From Podocnemis expansa (taxonomy: Eukaryota; Chordata; Testudines; Podocnemididae): a DNA stretch of 64,000 nucleotides. The position numbers and the translations under genes were made by a program. The notes under the pieces are model-generated. The model ran no database searches, was not told the origin of the DNA, and was given only the letters and a program-made list of their open reading frames with translations. The DNA is taken from contig ML681964.1 of the NCBI GenBank assembly GCA_007922195.1, positions 9,323,504-9,387,503 of the forward strand, read 5' to 3'. Below are positions 20,960-31,089 of the stretch, one piece after another; position 1 is the stretch's first letter; each line of letters opens with the position of its first letter.

Positions 20960-22280
20960 CTTCTGAAAGGGCCCTCCACCCCCTTTTGAATGCCCTCCAG
21001 TTTAATCATTCTTGAATTATGGACATCAGAACTGGACACAGTATTCCAACAGCAATCACACCAGTGCCCAATACATATGTAAAATAACATCTTTACTCCT
21101 ACTCAAGATTCCCATATCTATGCACCCAAGGATCACATTAGCCCTTTTTGCACAGAATTACACTGAGACTTCATGTTTGCTGATTGCCTTATGTTATGCT
21201 GATTGGACTGTGGCTGCCACATCTTTTTCAGAGTTGCTGCTTCCCAGGATCAAGTCCCCCATTCCGTAAGTGTGGCCCACATTCTTTGTTCCTAGATGCA
21301 TACATTTAACCATATTAAAACACATAGGCTATGTTCACACACAGGGAGTTATTTTGATACAAGTTGTTTCGATACACGCTGTATCGAAATAACGCCTTAT
21401 TTTGAAATAACTTAATTCGAATTAACAGTTTGTTAATTCGAATTAAGGGAAAAAGCAGGCATCGAAATAGCAGGTTCAGACAACAGTTATTTCAAAATGA
21501 GTCACTGTTGTTTCGAAACAACATGTTCCGACGGCATTGTTTTGAAACAATCGTTTCGAAACAAGGTTGTTTTGTCCCCACATGGGGTTTAAGTTTTTTC
21601 AAAACAACGCTATTGTTTTGAAACAATGGAACCAGTTGTTTCGAAACAACGGTGCGTCATGTGAACGTGGCCTTTCTTATTTCGAAACACCCTCTGTTGT
21701 TTCGAAATAAGACTGCTGTGTGAACACACCCATACTGTTTTCTTGCACCCAGCTTACCAAGAGGTCCAGATAGCTTTATAGCAATGATCTGTCCTCTTCA
21801 TGATTTGCCACTTGCCCAATTCTTGTGTCATCTGAAAGCCTCATCTGGGATGATTTTGTGTTTTCTTTCAGGTCATGAATGAAAATGTTACTGAGCATAG
21901 GTCTAAGAACCAATCCCTTTGGGCCCCCTAGAAATGTATCTCTTGGATGATTCCCTGTTTTCAATTACATTTTCAGAGCTATTTGTTAGCTAGCTTTTAA
22001 TCCATTTAATATCTTCCTTGTTAATTATAGATTTTAATCAATATGTCATGCAATATCAAACAAATGTCTTACAGAAGTCTAAGTTTATTACATTGACAGT
22101 ATTATATTTATCAATCAAGCCTGTGTTCTTATTACAAAAAGATATCAGATTAATTTGACATGATCTTTTTTCTATAACCCCTTTTTGATTGGCATTAATT
22201 ATGTACTCTAATTATATTTCCCTTCTTTAGTTCTTGACATAATATATATGTGATTTATCAGAGATAAACAGAGATAAAAG
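20960..22280 (-). mobile_element. CR1-like LINE, split by a MITE
   Basis: Read on minus, 22270-21740 encodes a degenerate RT. It includes a block equivalent to DVIYLDF-KAFD (plus ACAGAAGTCTAAGTTTATTA at 22071-22090) and the LFINDL...ADDT region, seen in the frame 21776-21964 as FIHDLKENTK...LSDDT. The 3' part (21320-20960) includes plus ATGGACATCAGAACTGGACA and CAGTATTCCAACAGCAATCA. It is interrupted at 21327-21731 by a MITE. No open RT remains. Confidence 0.8.
21327..21731. mobile_element. MITE built of TGTTTCGAAACAA palindromes
   Basis: A 405-bp element with ends GGCTATGTTCACAC / GTGTGAACACACCC. The trinucleotide ATA flanks both sides. The interior is packed with self-complementary words: GTTTCGAAAC, ATTTCGAAAT, TTTTGAAACAA and AATTCGAATTAA. 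It is inserted in the RT-to-3' region of a CR1. The 63-codon frame inside it is fortuitous. ATA/ATA flanks would suit a 3-bp PIF/Harbinger-type duplication. Confidence 0.8.
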
Positions 22281-23268
22281 GCAACGGTCACAAGCAGTTG
22301 TGCCCTAAATCAAAGTTCTTATTAACTAAGTAGCTGTGCAACACAGCAGAAAAGCAAACTGGCAGGCAACGTACAACAGACTGCACAGCTACCATAGCAT
22401 GTCTTCTTACAAACTAGGTCTGTCACCCTTTCCAAAAACTTCCAGAGTCACAAGCAAATCTATAGCTCTGCAAGAGCTGTGACACAGTGCAGCAGTATTA
22501 AGAGTGGCAGGACAGCACAAGATTTTTCTTTCCTCTTTTCCTTACAAAAGCACACCCTTCAGTCTCTTGGACTCACTAAGTTTTGCTTCCCTCTGTGCCA
22601 GCAGAGCTTACCTCACCAGGCTAATTGGTTTTGAAACTGAAGCAAACATATACACCACCATCACCTGTAAATATAAATAACATTTGACGGCCAAAATATG
22701 GATTTGCATCACACTTCTTCAATAAAAACTTGAACAGAAGATACCCAGTTGAATGCATGTTTAAATGCTGTATTATTATAGAATCCCAATAAAATTAGTA
22801 AAATAGATACCATTTCTAGAAATGCAAGGACTCCAGCAACAAAAGGGACTTAACCAGAGGCCATACTCATCACAGGAGTAAATAATGACAACTCCAATGA
22901 AATCAGTGGAGTTATTCCGTTTTACAGCAGGAGTGAGTTTATCCACAAGAGTTTGGAGTTCACTGCCTTCCTAGCCGATTCCAATGTGAAATATCTGTAT
23001 CTTTGTAGGATTGCAGCTGATGCGTTTGTGGTTTGTAATTTTTGAACAGCTTGTAGGTGCTGGGCTCTTGCTTTTGCTCAGGCAGCACTGATGACTCACC
23101 CCTCTCCCTCCTTTGCCCTAGGGTATGTTATTCAAAACTTGTATGGTGGTATTGTCATTTAATCTTCATTGTTACCTCATAGACTGTACAGATGTTTTCT
23201 TTTGGCTGGCATTTATTTTTACTTCTATTCATTAGAATGACTTCAAACATTGATTTTCCCCAGGATTT

Positions 23269-23271
<3 letters not shown>
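22281..23271. other. Unannotated interspersed DNA
   Basis: No element is assigned. 22862-22960 holds ACTCCAATGAAATCAGTGGA GT, which resembles an old palindromic amniote repeat. 22300-22620 could be LTR-like on minus but has no supporting feature. Confidence 0.4.

Positions 23272-23315
<44 letters not shown>
23272..23315 (+). repeat. (GT)22 microsatellite
   Basis: An uninterrupted GT dinucleotide run of about 44 bases. Confidence 0.98.
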
Positions 23316-23318
<3 letters not shown>

Positions 23319-23861
23319 AATTATGACTTGAAAAACTATGAAATTTGCCATTTTCTCTGACAAGTAACCTTTCAATCTGTCATGCTTGGTCCAGAGTTTG
23401 CTCAACAATCTGACTCTGAGGGGCTGAAGTTTCTAGGACCTTTAAAGGAAAGGACACTTGAAACTTACGTATTCAGATAAAATGTAGGATCTTAAAAATA
23501 CTAATTATCCTCACAATGCAATTATATGTAGACTTTAAAGAACCTCTTGCAGAACTTTCCTGCTTCCCCATGACATTAGGATACTTGGCATGTTCAGTAC
23601 CATCTCACAAAGTAATGCACTATGGTTTTAAAATGGCCTTTTCCCTTAAATGACAAAAACGTAACCTTTTTTTTGAGCTATTTTTAATCTAATTGTTCAT
23701 TGCTTGATTAGATCAAGCCCATGGTTTAGTCCTCAAATGTCTCTCATCCAATATGAGGAATTTGCTTAAGTGGGAAATGACCCAACAATGACAAAAAATA
23801 GAGGCCCAAGTTTTAAAAAATAAAACACATGCTCGAGCTATTTCTTAAGTTTGATATAAGG
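23316..23861. other. Unannotated AT-rich DNA
   Basis: I see no repeat or coding signal. Confidence 0.45.
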
Positions 23862-24622
23862 CAGGGGTCAGCAACCCATAAAAAGGAGAATGGCCACTTC
23901 CCCCCACCCTCCCACCACAACTGCATGAGCCCAAGAGGCCCAGCAGCTGCACTGTGGCCCCTAGCACTGGCGGGGGGTGTGCGAGTAATGCACTCTCCCT
24001 CTGTCCCTCCCTCCGCTGGTGGGGCAATGCAGTGCTGCTTCACCTACCTCCAGCTGGAGTCCCTCCCAAGAGCAGCTAGGGGAGAGCTGCAGCCTGCAGA
24101 GGTGGGGCCCTGGAATGGCCCCTCCACGGAGTTCAGGCCACTTCGACCTGGCCACTTCAGACCTGATGAGAGGTGTCCTCACCCCCAGGCCCTGGATCAG
24201 GCCCATTCATTCCTGGTGTAGCTGGGTTGAAGTGGCCTGAACTCCATGGAGGGGTCATTCCAGGGCTCCGCCTCCACAAGCTGCAGGTCTCCACCACGCT
24301 CTTGGGAGGGACTCCCCCTGGGGGTAAGTGGGGCAGCGCTTCTCCTCCCTGCCAGCCAAGGGAGGAATGGAATGAGTGCGTGCCACCCGTATACCCCTCG
24401 CCAGCACTAGGGGCTGTGGTGTGGCTGCTGGGCTGCTTCTGGCTCATGCGGTTGTGGTGGGATGTTGGGCGTGACTCCAATGCCCCTGATTTGTCCACAA
24501 TGCTGGGGCCAGCCGGGAGTCCCTGGAGCACACCTGGCTCCTTTGAGGAGATTGCCAGGGAGCCAGAAGGGAACACTCAGGGAGCCACAGGTGGCTCACT
24601 GAGCCTGTGCTGCTGATCCCCG
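23862..24622. mobile_element. Foldback hAT MITE (large imperfect palindrome)
   Basis: Ends are CAGGGGTCAGCAACC and GCTGCTGATCCCCG, imperfect inverted repeats. The flanks ATATAAGG (23854-23861) and ATTTAAGG (24623-24630) agree at 7 of 8, an 8-bp hAT target duplication. The interior is a palindrome centred near 24186. GGAATGGCCCCTCC and GGAGTTCAGGCCACTTC (24112-24147) face their complements at 24225-24261, and GGAGTCCCTCCCAAGAG (24057-24073) faces CTCTTGGGAGGGACTCC (24299-24315). The arms are roughly 280 bp. Overlapping frames on both strands come from this GC-rich palindrome and are not genes. Confidence 0.85.
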
Positions 24623-25301
24623 ATTTAAGGGCTCTGGCTATTCACTATCCTTCTGCATATGTCCCCAGAATCACTGTTTCCTTTAAGGTGCGCGGCAGCG
24701 CGGCCGCGCACTTAAAAAAATCCTGCCGCGCAGGCTTCTCCTGCCCCCGCGCACGGGGCAGTCAGGGCAGCAGCATGGCCAAGGTTGGGGTCAGGCAGTG
24801 CTGGGCTGGGCCTGCCCCGCCACTGGGGAACAGCCAGGAGCCAGAGGCAGCAGGCCCCGGGTCCTGCAGCAAGGCCGAGAATTGGCCGGAGGTGCCTGGG
24901 CTGGGCTGAGGATCGCACCGGGACACTGCACTCCGGCACGTCTCCCCTTGGCTGGAGGAAGGGAGGGTCTGCGGGCTGGGGCCAGCCCTGCCACTCCTCC
25001 CTCCCTCCCTTCCCCAGAGCCTGTGGAGGCTCTGCCCCTTCCAGCCGGGGCCTGGCCGTTCGCGCGGCCAGCCCCAGCCTCCAGCCCAGGCCCCTTCTTG
25101 CTGGCCAGCTCCATGGTCTCCTGTCCCCCACCCAGCTCTTGGACCAGTGAAGTGAGCTGGGGGGGGGGTTGGAGTGGTCAGGCAGCCGGCAGGGAAAGCA
25201 GGGGGCAGGTAGGGTGTGCGGGGAGGGGGGGAGAAGGGGTTGGGATGGTGAGCTGGGGAGGCCTGAGGGGCTGAAGAGGGTGGGGGGTTAGAAGGGCTGG
25301 A
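24623..25301. other. GC- and CpG-rich segment
   Basis: The most GC-rich part of the window, with dense CpG at 24690-24760 (GCGCGGCAGCGCGGCCGCGC, CCGCGCAGGC, CCGCGCACGGGG). It could be a CpG island or a GC-rich repeat. Open frames occur on several strands at once, as expected of GC-rich DNA. No TATA box, splice donor or homologous coding sequence is recognised next to it. Confidence 0.4.
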
Positions 25302-25931
25302 ATGGGGGCAGGGAGCTTAGGGAGTCAGGCTTGGGTAAGGTTACCAGGTGTCCGGCAAAAGGAGGACATGTCCTCCTTTTTGCCCTGCCTTCCTCCGGGC
25401 ATTTGGGTTAAAGTGCAATTTGTCTGGCTTTTTGCCGGACGCCTGGGGCAGCTCCAGAACACATTTGTTCAGCCCAGCAGCTGCAGCGCCTGGTGGGGTT
25501 GGGAATTTGCAGAGGATCCCTTGCTGGGCTGCTGCATGTCTATGAGCAGTGAAGAGGGGTGGCTGGGGGCAGGGTTGGCTGCAGCCAGGGAAGTGCTTTG
25601 GGTCTACCTTGTTATTTCTTTCCAGTCCACAGCTCAGGTCTGTTCCCCCCCCGCCCCCCATTTTGGGGATGGCTTGCTCTTATTTTTCAGAGACGCTGGG
25701 GCTTTTCTTCAGCTTCATGGTGTCTCTTACAGAGAACCCCGTGGTTCCTGCTTCACTTTCAGCTTTGCTACCTTGCTTGGCTTACAGCTTCTGGGGAGGT
25801 TTCTTTCTCTAGTGACTCCATTAAGCCAGATCTTTATTCTTTCTAATGGGCATTGCCTTTTGCGACAAATCTTTTGTTTACAGGTCAAGGAAACTTCATT
25901 TTGGGTTGTGAGGATGTTTGAGTGCATGTGA
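25302..25931 (+). other. 209-codon open frame, unrecognised, probably fortuitous
   Basis: The longest plus frame outside the ERV. It begins in GC-rich DNA and includes a block, GGTTACCAGGTGTCCGGCAA AAGGAGGACATGTCC, that resembles a common turtle repeat start. The product has hydrophobic patches but no motif, no signal-peptide logic and no conserved domain that I recognise. Two other plus frames overlap it for long stretches. I regard it as chance. Confidence 0.25.
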
Positions 25932-26359
25932 TTTTTCAGTTTGCTTCTCCTTTCCAAGATGAGATTAGTCTGCTATAGATGTATCCTTAAATTTTATTAA
26001 GATACACCAAAGTGCAAGTATTATACATTCCAAAATAGCTACTGGGCTGGGCCTGATCCTATAGTTTAAATGAAGTCAGTGGAAAATTTCATTGAGCAAG
26101 GATTGCAATATTTGTCCCTTTGTTAGTAGTTTATCAAATCACAGAAAACAGCTTGGTTTTGCCTTTTGCATATATATTCTATGCTTATTTTTATTGTAGG
26201 GTGAGTTTCTTTTGGTATATTTAAGAAAAAACTGATCATTGTATCTGAGAATAGGTGCTGTGGTCTTCGGTGCAGCATTTGATACTCAAAACCATCTAAT
26301 TTTACTCCCCCCCCCATTTGATGTGTATTTCACACAAAAGCACTTGGAAGATGTCAATG
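25932..26359. other. Unannotated DNA, target region of the LTR element
   Basis: GGCCTGATCCTATAGTTTAA ATGAAGTCAGTGGAAA at 26050-26085 resembles the old 'GATCCTG...GAAGTCAATGG' amniote palindromic repeat. Otherwise nothing is seen. Confidence 0.4.
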
Positions 26360-27132
26360 TGTAACCTGCTAGGGTGGGCTCAAATTCATTCAATTGCCCC
26401 TCTCCAGTGCCTCACAGAGAAAACCCCTGATGAAAGCAACTGGAGAGCCAGGATCCAGTTGTTAAAAGGACTCACAGCGAAGACTGCTCAGAGTTTCCAT
26501 CCCACATTAAACTATTACTCAACAGAAACATAACAATGAACTTTATTAACTAACTAAACACACCTTATCCTAAAGAACCATAATACATTTAAACAAAACA
26601 GTAAGAAACCCAAGAGTCCCAAAGTTCAGGTGGAGTCACCCTTATCTCAATTGCAGTCTTTTAAGTCCTTAGGGCTTGAATGCAGAATGAAAGCAATCCT
26701 CATCCTCTCTAGCTGCAGGAATCTTCAGGCAGATGCCATGCAGTCCTTTCTTCCTCCTGTGAAGCCAGCACCATGCAATCAAGTCACTGGCTATCCAGCT
26801 CTCAGTTCCACTGCAGACAATTCCCCTGCACAGCAGTCGAAAGCTGGGAGAAAACATCCTGCAGTCCACTCCTGCTCAGCTCCTTTCACCGAGTCCCTTA
26901 GCCAATGCCCGCTGCAGCTCTCTGTTTGCTCCTCTCCAGGCTTCTCTTCTCCGGCTTCTCCCTGGGCATGTAACTCCAGCAAAACAATAAAACTAGTGGA
27001 GCATGCTCAGTGTGCTCCCTCACCCTCTTACCAGAAGGTTCTGGTTTCTGGGCTGCAAAATCTGCCCAGCAATGTAACCCAGCCATAAGGGTCCCTAAAA
27101 GAGGTTGCACCTATTTAGGCACATGGGTTACA
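26360..27132 (-). repeat. 3' LTR of the Lys-primed LTR element
   Basis: 773 bp, starting TGTAACCTGC and ending GGGTTACA on plus, so the element ends are TGTAACC/GGTTACA. It is near-identical to 27792-28555, with about a dozen substitutions, a 1-bp indel and an 8-bp indel by eye. On minus it carries the polyadenylation signal AATAAA (plus 26542-26547). The frames seen here (26630-27088 and its reverse) are not genes and recur in the other LTR. Confidence 0.93.
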
Positions 27133-27770
27133 TTCTCTCCTGCTTAAATCACTGACGTCCCTGGCAGTACACTTGAAACAATAATCCACAGCAAATTGTG
27201 TGGGTCCCTCCAGAAGTTGCAAAAGAGCAGCTTCAGTCCTCATAAATCTCAGATCCCTGTCACCAAAGAAACAAAAGATCTTTGTAGCTAGCTCCAGTCT
27301 TGCTCTTTATTTAACAACTGATTGTCTCCTTCAGTTGCTATTGTCTGTATCCAAAGTGGTACAGGAATTGTATTGGATATTCAAAATACCCATCTCTCAG
27401 ATCTTAATAGTAAGATCTCACTCAATAGAGCACCATGCCCATAAACCCAAATTAAATCAGGCAAGAACTCACATCAGTCAGAGTTTCACTGCCTGATCTC
27501 AGCATTCTCTCACAAAAGAGAGCCTCATACCAGCAGAAGTCAAGGCTTCTCCTGGACCTCTGTAACAGGGGGTAGCATCTGCTAACCACCCAATTTGTCT
27601 AGCACCCATCAACAGTTTCTCTGTCCACTAGACAACTTAAGCTTCCAACAGCCCTCTTAACAATATCAACGCAAAATAAAAATGCAATATCTATAACACT
27701 AAATTCTTATGACTACATATTACAATATACCTCGAAAAGAAAGCAAGGAGGAACTTTGAACAATCCTCAA
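27133..27770 (-). other. Gene-free interior of the LTR element
   Basis: Between the LTRs there is no frame resembling retroviral proteins. A 98-codon plus frame (27200-27496) is antisense to the element and has no motif. On minus this would be leader or packaging sequence in the element RNA. The interior's last bases before the 3' LTR are purine-rich, fitting a polypurine tract. Confidence 0.7.
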
Positions 27771-27788
27771 GTCCCTGTTCGGGCGCCA
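27771..27788 (-). promoter_or_regulatory. Primer-binding site for tRNA-Lys(UUU)
   Basis: On minus TGGCGCCCGAACAGGGAC is complementary to the 3' end of tRNA-Lys3, with CCA included. It starts three bases after the 5' LTR end (...TTACA, then GAT). All 18 positions match the well-known Lys3 primer site. It primes minus-strand cDNA synthesis and fixes the element's orientation. Confidence 0.95.
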
Positions 27789-27791
27789 ATC

Positions 27792-28555
27792 TGTAACCTG
27801 CTAGGGTGGGCTCAAATTCATTCAATTGCCCCTCTCCAGTGCCTCACAGAGAAAACCCCTGATGAAAGCAGCTGGAGAGCCAGGATCCAGTTGTTAAAAG
27901 GACTCACAGCGAAGACTGCTCAGAGTTTCCATCCCACATTAAACTATTACTCAACAGAAACATAACAATGAACTTTATTAACTAACTAAACACACCTTAT
28001 CCTAAGGAACCATAATACTTTTAAACAAAACAGTAAGAAACCCAAGAGTCCCAAATTCAGGTGGAGTCACCCTTATCTCAATTGCAGTCTTTTAAGTCCT
28101 TGGGGCTTGAATGCAGAACGAAAGCAATCCTCATCTTCTCTAGCTGCAGGAATCTTCAGGCAGATGCCATGCAGTCCTTTCTTCCTCCTGTGAAGCCAGC
28201 ACCATGCAATCAAGTCACTGGCCATCCAGCTCTCAGTTCCACTGCAGACAATTCCCCTGCATAGCAGTCGAAAGCTGGGAGAAAACATCCTGCAGTCCAC
28301 TCCTGCTCAGCTCCTTTCACCGAGTCCCTTAGCCAATGCCCGCTGCAGCTCTCTGTTTGCTCCTCTCCAGGCTTCTCTTCTCCGGCTTCTCCCTGGGCAT
28401 GTAACTCCAGCAAAACAATAAAACTTGTGGAGCATGCTCAGTGTGCTCCCTCACCCTCTTACCAGAAGTTTCTGGCTGCAAAATCTGCCCAGCAATGTAA
28501 CCCAGCCATAAGGGTCCCTAAAGGAGATTGCACCTATTTAGGCACATGGGTTACA
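27792..28555 (-). repeat. 5' LTR of the Lys-primed LTR element
   Basis: 764 bp, starting TGTAACCTGC and ending GGGTTACA on plus, with the same AATAAA on minus at plus 27974-27979. It differs from its partner at scattered positions, such as GCAGCTGGAG here against GCAACTGGAG. It lacks 8 bases near 28470, where the other copy has GGTTCTGGTTTCTGGGCTG. Confidence 0.93.
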
Positions 28556-29233
28556 AATGCTCTTAAAATAGATATATATCCATCTGTGGTTTATAGCAGA
28601 CACAGTAGGATGTGATGTCTAGAAACTTGCATTTTAGGTAAAAGGTTATGTTTCAAGCAGGTCTGCACATAAGAACCAGCAGCTCTCACTTCTGATTGCT
28701 CCTTTCCTGTGTGTGTAAAACTTAAACAGCTTGTCTGTGATTTTTTAAAATACTGCACAGTGAGTTTCAAAACTGAGGCTAGACAGGGATTTCCCTACGC
28801 CCCCCCCCCAAGGGGGCAGCTGGTAACATACCAGATTAGTGAGCCTCCCCTGCGCTCCCCCCTTCAATTTCAAGTGTTGGGGAGAATTCTGCTGAGAGAG
28901 ATTACTTTTCCTTTAGAAGCCAACACCTCAAATTCTGCTAGACTTCATGGAGTCAAGGGCCAGCCCCTCTGTGTGTCAAACAATGGGAGTGAAGGAACTT
29001 ACTGTGTTAAAACTGCTTTTGATCTTGTCCATAATTGCTTCATTAAATTTATTAGAGGTTTGCTTCTACTTGTAACTCACAATGTAAAAATATCAATCTA
29101 GATAGGAGTTCTGCAGTATGATTCTCCTTGCACCTTGATATAAATATTAAATACTTAATTTTGTAACTCCTTGAAGTGGCTGGCTTTATGGTTACTTTAA
29201 TGTGAAGATGAAAAATACTTAAGCCATTTATTT
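28556..29233. other. Unannotated DNA
   Basis: A C10 run lies at 28800-28809. The 130-codon frame at 28709-29101 has no recognisable motif. Confidence 0.4.
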
Positions 29234-29256
29234 ATGATTCTATGATTCTATGATTT
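29234..29256 (+). repeat. (TGATTCTA)n short tandem repeat
   Basis: TGATTCTATGATTCTATGAT is the octamer typical of CR1 3' tails, but no CR1 body is recognisable upstream. Confidence 0.75.
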
Positions 29257-29794
29257 GATATTCCTGAGCTGCTGTTCTTGCAATTCATCTCACTGTAACT
29301 AGGGGCTAGACAGATTTCTCTGGAGTTGGGTGATCAATAGGGCAAGCATTTGGGGAGGGGGGTACTAGCTGGGTGGGTGAAGGGGCCCGGGCTGGGCCCC
29401 AGATGTGTATGTGTCCTCCAATGTCCCCCTTTTTGTACTTCCCTGTCTTCCTTTCCATGCTTTGGTATCTGGTAACCCTAGGATTGGGGCAATTTTTCAG
29501 CTTTCTAAACAAGAGGTATGGCAAAGAGTAAGTGCCATTCATACCCTGAAGTTTGAAAATCCTCACATGGGAAACAGCAAGTGCATGGTGCCAAAATGTC
29601 CCTTCAATAACTAGATAAAGCTGTGGAGGTGAAAAATCTCTAAAAATCAGTTGTATATTTCCTGAAAGCTAGTGTGGATGTTACTTAAGTGGAGTAACTG
29701 AACAGTGAGAATGTTTGAGCATGCTAACTCTGTGACTTCAAAGAACCTGGAACATGTTTTCTCCAGAATCCTGTAAATTACAACAATTCATTAC
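29257..29794. other. Unannotated DNA
   Basis: GTATCTGGTAACCCTAGG near 29466 is the inverse of the 'GGTTACCAG' start also seen at 25337 and 41040, suggesting a shared repeat end. Nothing else is recognised. Confidence 0.4.
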
Positions 29795-29887
29795 AAAACA
29801 AACAAGGAGTCCTGTGGTGCTTAAAGACTAACAAATAAATTGATTGCATGAGCTTTCATGGGAGAAAACCCCATTTCATCAGATGCT
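29795..29887 (+). mobile_element. SINE body, no head
   Basis: It starts AAACAAGGAGTCCTGTGGTG, contains AAAGACTAACAAATAAATTG and ends CATTTCATCAGATGC. It shares its exact start with other copies in the window. The tRNA-like head is absent. Confidence 0.85.
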
Positions 29888-30315
29888 TTGAAGAACAATT
29901 CACAGAAATCTTAGAGATGTAATGGAGATATCAGATAAGTACTTGTTTTAAATACAGTAACAGCCAAAAGACTGGGAATCAAAGGCAGCCATGAGATTAT
30001 TCTCTTCATAATGCACGCTAATCTGTCCATCAGAAGAAACCATAATGCACTGAAGTGACGTGTATTTTGGTAGAGATTTTCTCTTAAATTGAAATGTAGC
30101 CCCAAAATGATGGGGCAGGTAAAGATACAATGGACTGAAAATAGGCTTTTAAGAAATACTGTAGCCTTATCTTAAAGCAGCTAGAAGCCCATTGTTTTGA
30201 TTTCAGCTGTGTTTAGCACCCTTCTTGTAGCAGCATTTTCCTGAAAAGAGATGCCTGGAATCTTTTTGATTTTTAAAATTTCAATAGAATTTACTCCTCT
30301 GGGACCATCAAGACA
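29888..30315. other. Unannotated AT-rich DNA
   Basis: No element recognised. Confidence 0.45.
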
Positions 30316-30467
30316 TCTTAAATGCTGCCAGTTTCCAAAGGGGTAGCTGTGTTAATCTAGTCCAGGGGGAAAAAGCCCAAGGAGTCTCCCACAAATGCTC
30401 ATGCGAAAAATAAATCTGTTAGTCTTTAAGTGCCACACAACTCCTTGTGTGTCTTAAATGCTGTCAG
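30316..30467 (+). mobile_element. Chimeric SINE with 16-bp target duplication
   Basis: TCTTAAATGCTGCCAG (30316-30331) and TCTTAAATGCTGTCAG (30452-30467) flank the insert, a target duplication with one mismatch. The insert starts with the head in forward orientation (AAAGGGGTAGCTGTGTTAATCTAG). After CAAGGAGTCT it continues with the body in reverse orientation (ATAAATCTGTTAGTCTTTAAGTGCCAC, ACTCCTTGTGTG). It integrated as one unit by the LINE route, but its parts have opposite polarity. Confidence 0.85.
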
Positions 30468-31089
30468 TGATAATTAGCTGGCTTCCCTGTGAACTGTAAC
30501 TGCATGTAGAACACAGGAGGAGGGTATTAGGCAGAATTGTGACACCTAGGATCCAGATTGAATATAACTTTGGTATTGGGTTGTTTGAAAGCCATGGATT
30601 AGTTTCTTTTGATTGTATAGCAATTTGGGTAAATGTTAAATAACTTGGGTGTTTTTTATTAATAAAAAACAACTTTAAATAATTTTTATTAATTTTTCAT
30701 TGGTCTAGATTTTTCAATAATTTTTGTTCTACGAGTTTGCACACAAATTTTATTCAGAAAAAGTTTTGCCTGTGGGTTGAAAATTTTGCACACAAGCCGC
30801 CAAACCTTAGAGGGACCATTGCCCAGAATCCAAATGACTTTTCAGGAAGCAGTCTTTCTTGTCTTTAATTAATCAGCGTTTGCAAAACATAATATTGCCA
30901 ATGCCACACATTCAAAAGCATGAATTGGGCCTAAAAAGTCATGACATTGGCTTAAAAGTTACTTTGCTTAATAATAAACGAGGACAGTATTATCACTAAA
31001 TTTTGTTTTATTTAACTCTGACATGGTTATTTATTCCTGTAAGGGGAGTTCAGTTCTCATTTGTTTAGTTACCATGCAGGCTGTCTGAT
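30468..31089. other. Unannotated AT-rich DNA
   Basis: I see nothing recognisable. Confidence 0.45.

Larger units (their letters stand above)
26360..28555 (-). mobile_element. Compact non-autonomous LTR retroelement, tRNA-Lys primed
   Basis: The 2,196-bp unit is LTR, 659-bp interior, LTR. On minus the order is 5' LTR (28555-27792), a 3-nt spacer, an 18-nt primer site, the interior, a purine-rich stretch (GCAGGAGAGAA) directly before the second LTR, and the 3' LTR (27132-26360). AATG flanks it on both sides (26356-26359 and 28556-28559), a 4-bp target duplication. The interior has no gag, pro, pol or env frame, so it must have relied on proteins from another element. LTRs differing by only about 1.6% mark it as one of the younger insertions in the window. 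Confidence 0.9.

Noticed and set aside
23829..24616. Several overlapping frames of 73-147 codons on both strands
   Set aside because: They arise from a GC-rich palindromic MITE that reads similarly in both directions.
24712..25274. Frames of 100-158 codons on both strands
   Set aside because: GC-rich DNA lacks stop codons. No domain, splice signal or agreement between frames supports a gene.
26630..27088. 152-codon frame that recurs in part at 28061-28264
   Set aside because: Both lie within the two LTRs of one retroelement; the recurrence is due to LTR duplication, and the frame has no motif.
29234..29256. CR1 tail
   Set aside because: The octamer fits, but the upstream DNA is not recognisable as CR1, so it is listed only as a short tandem repeat.
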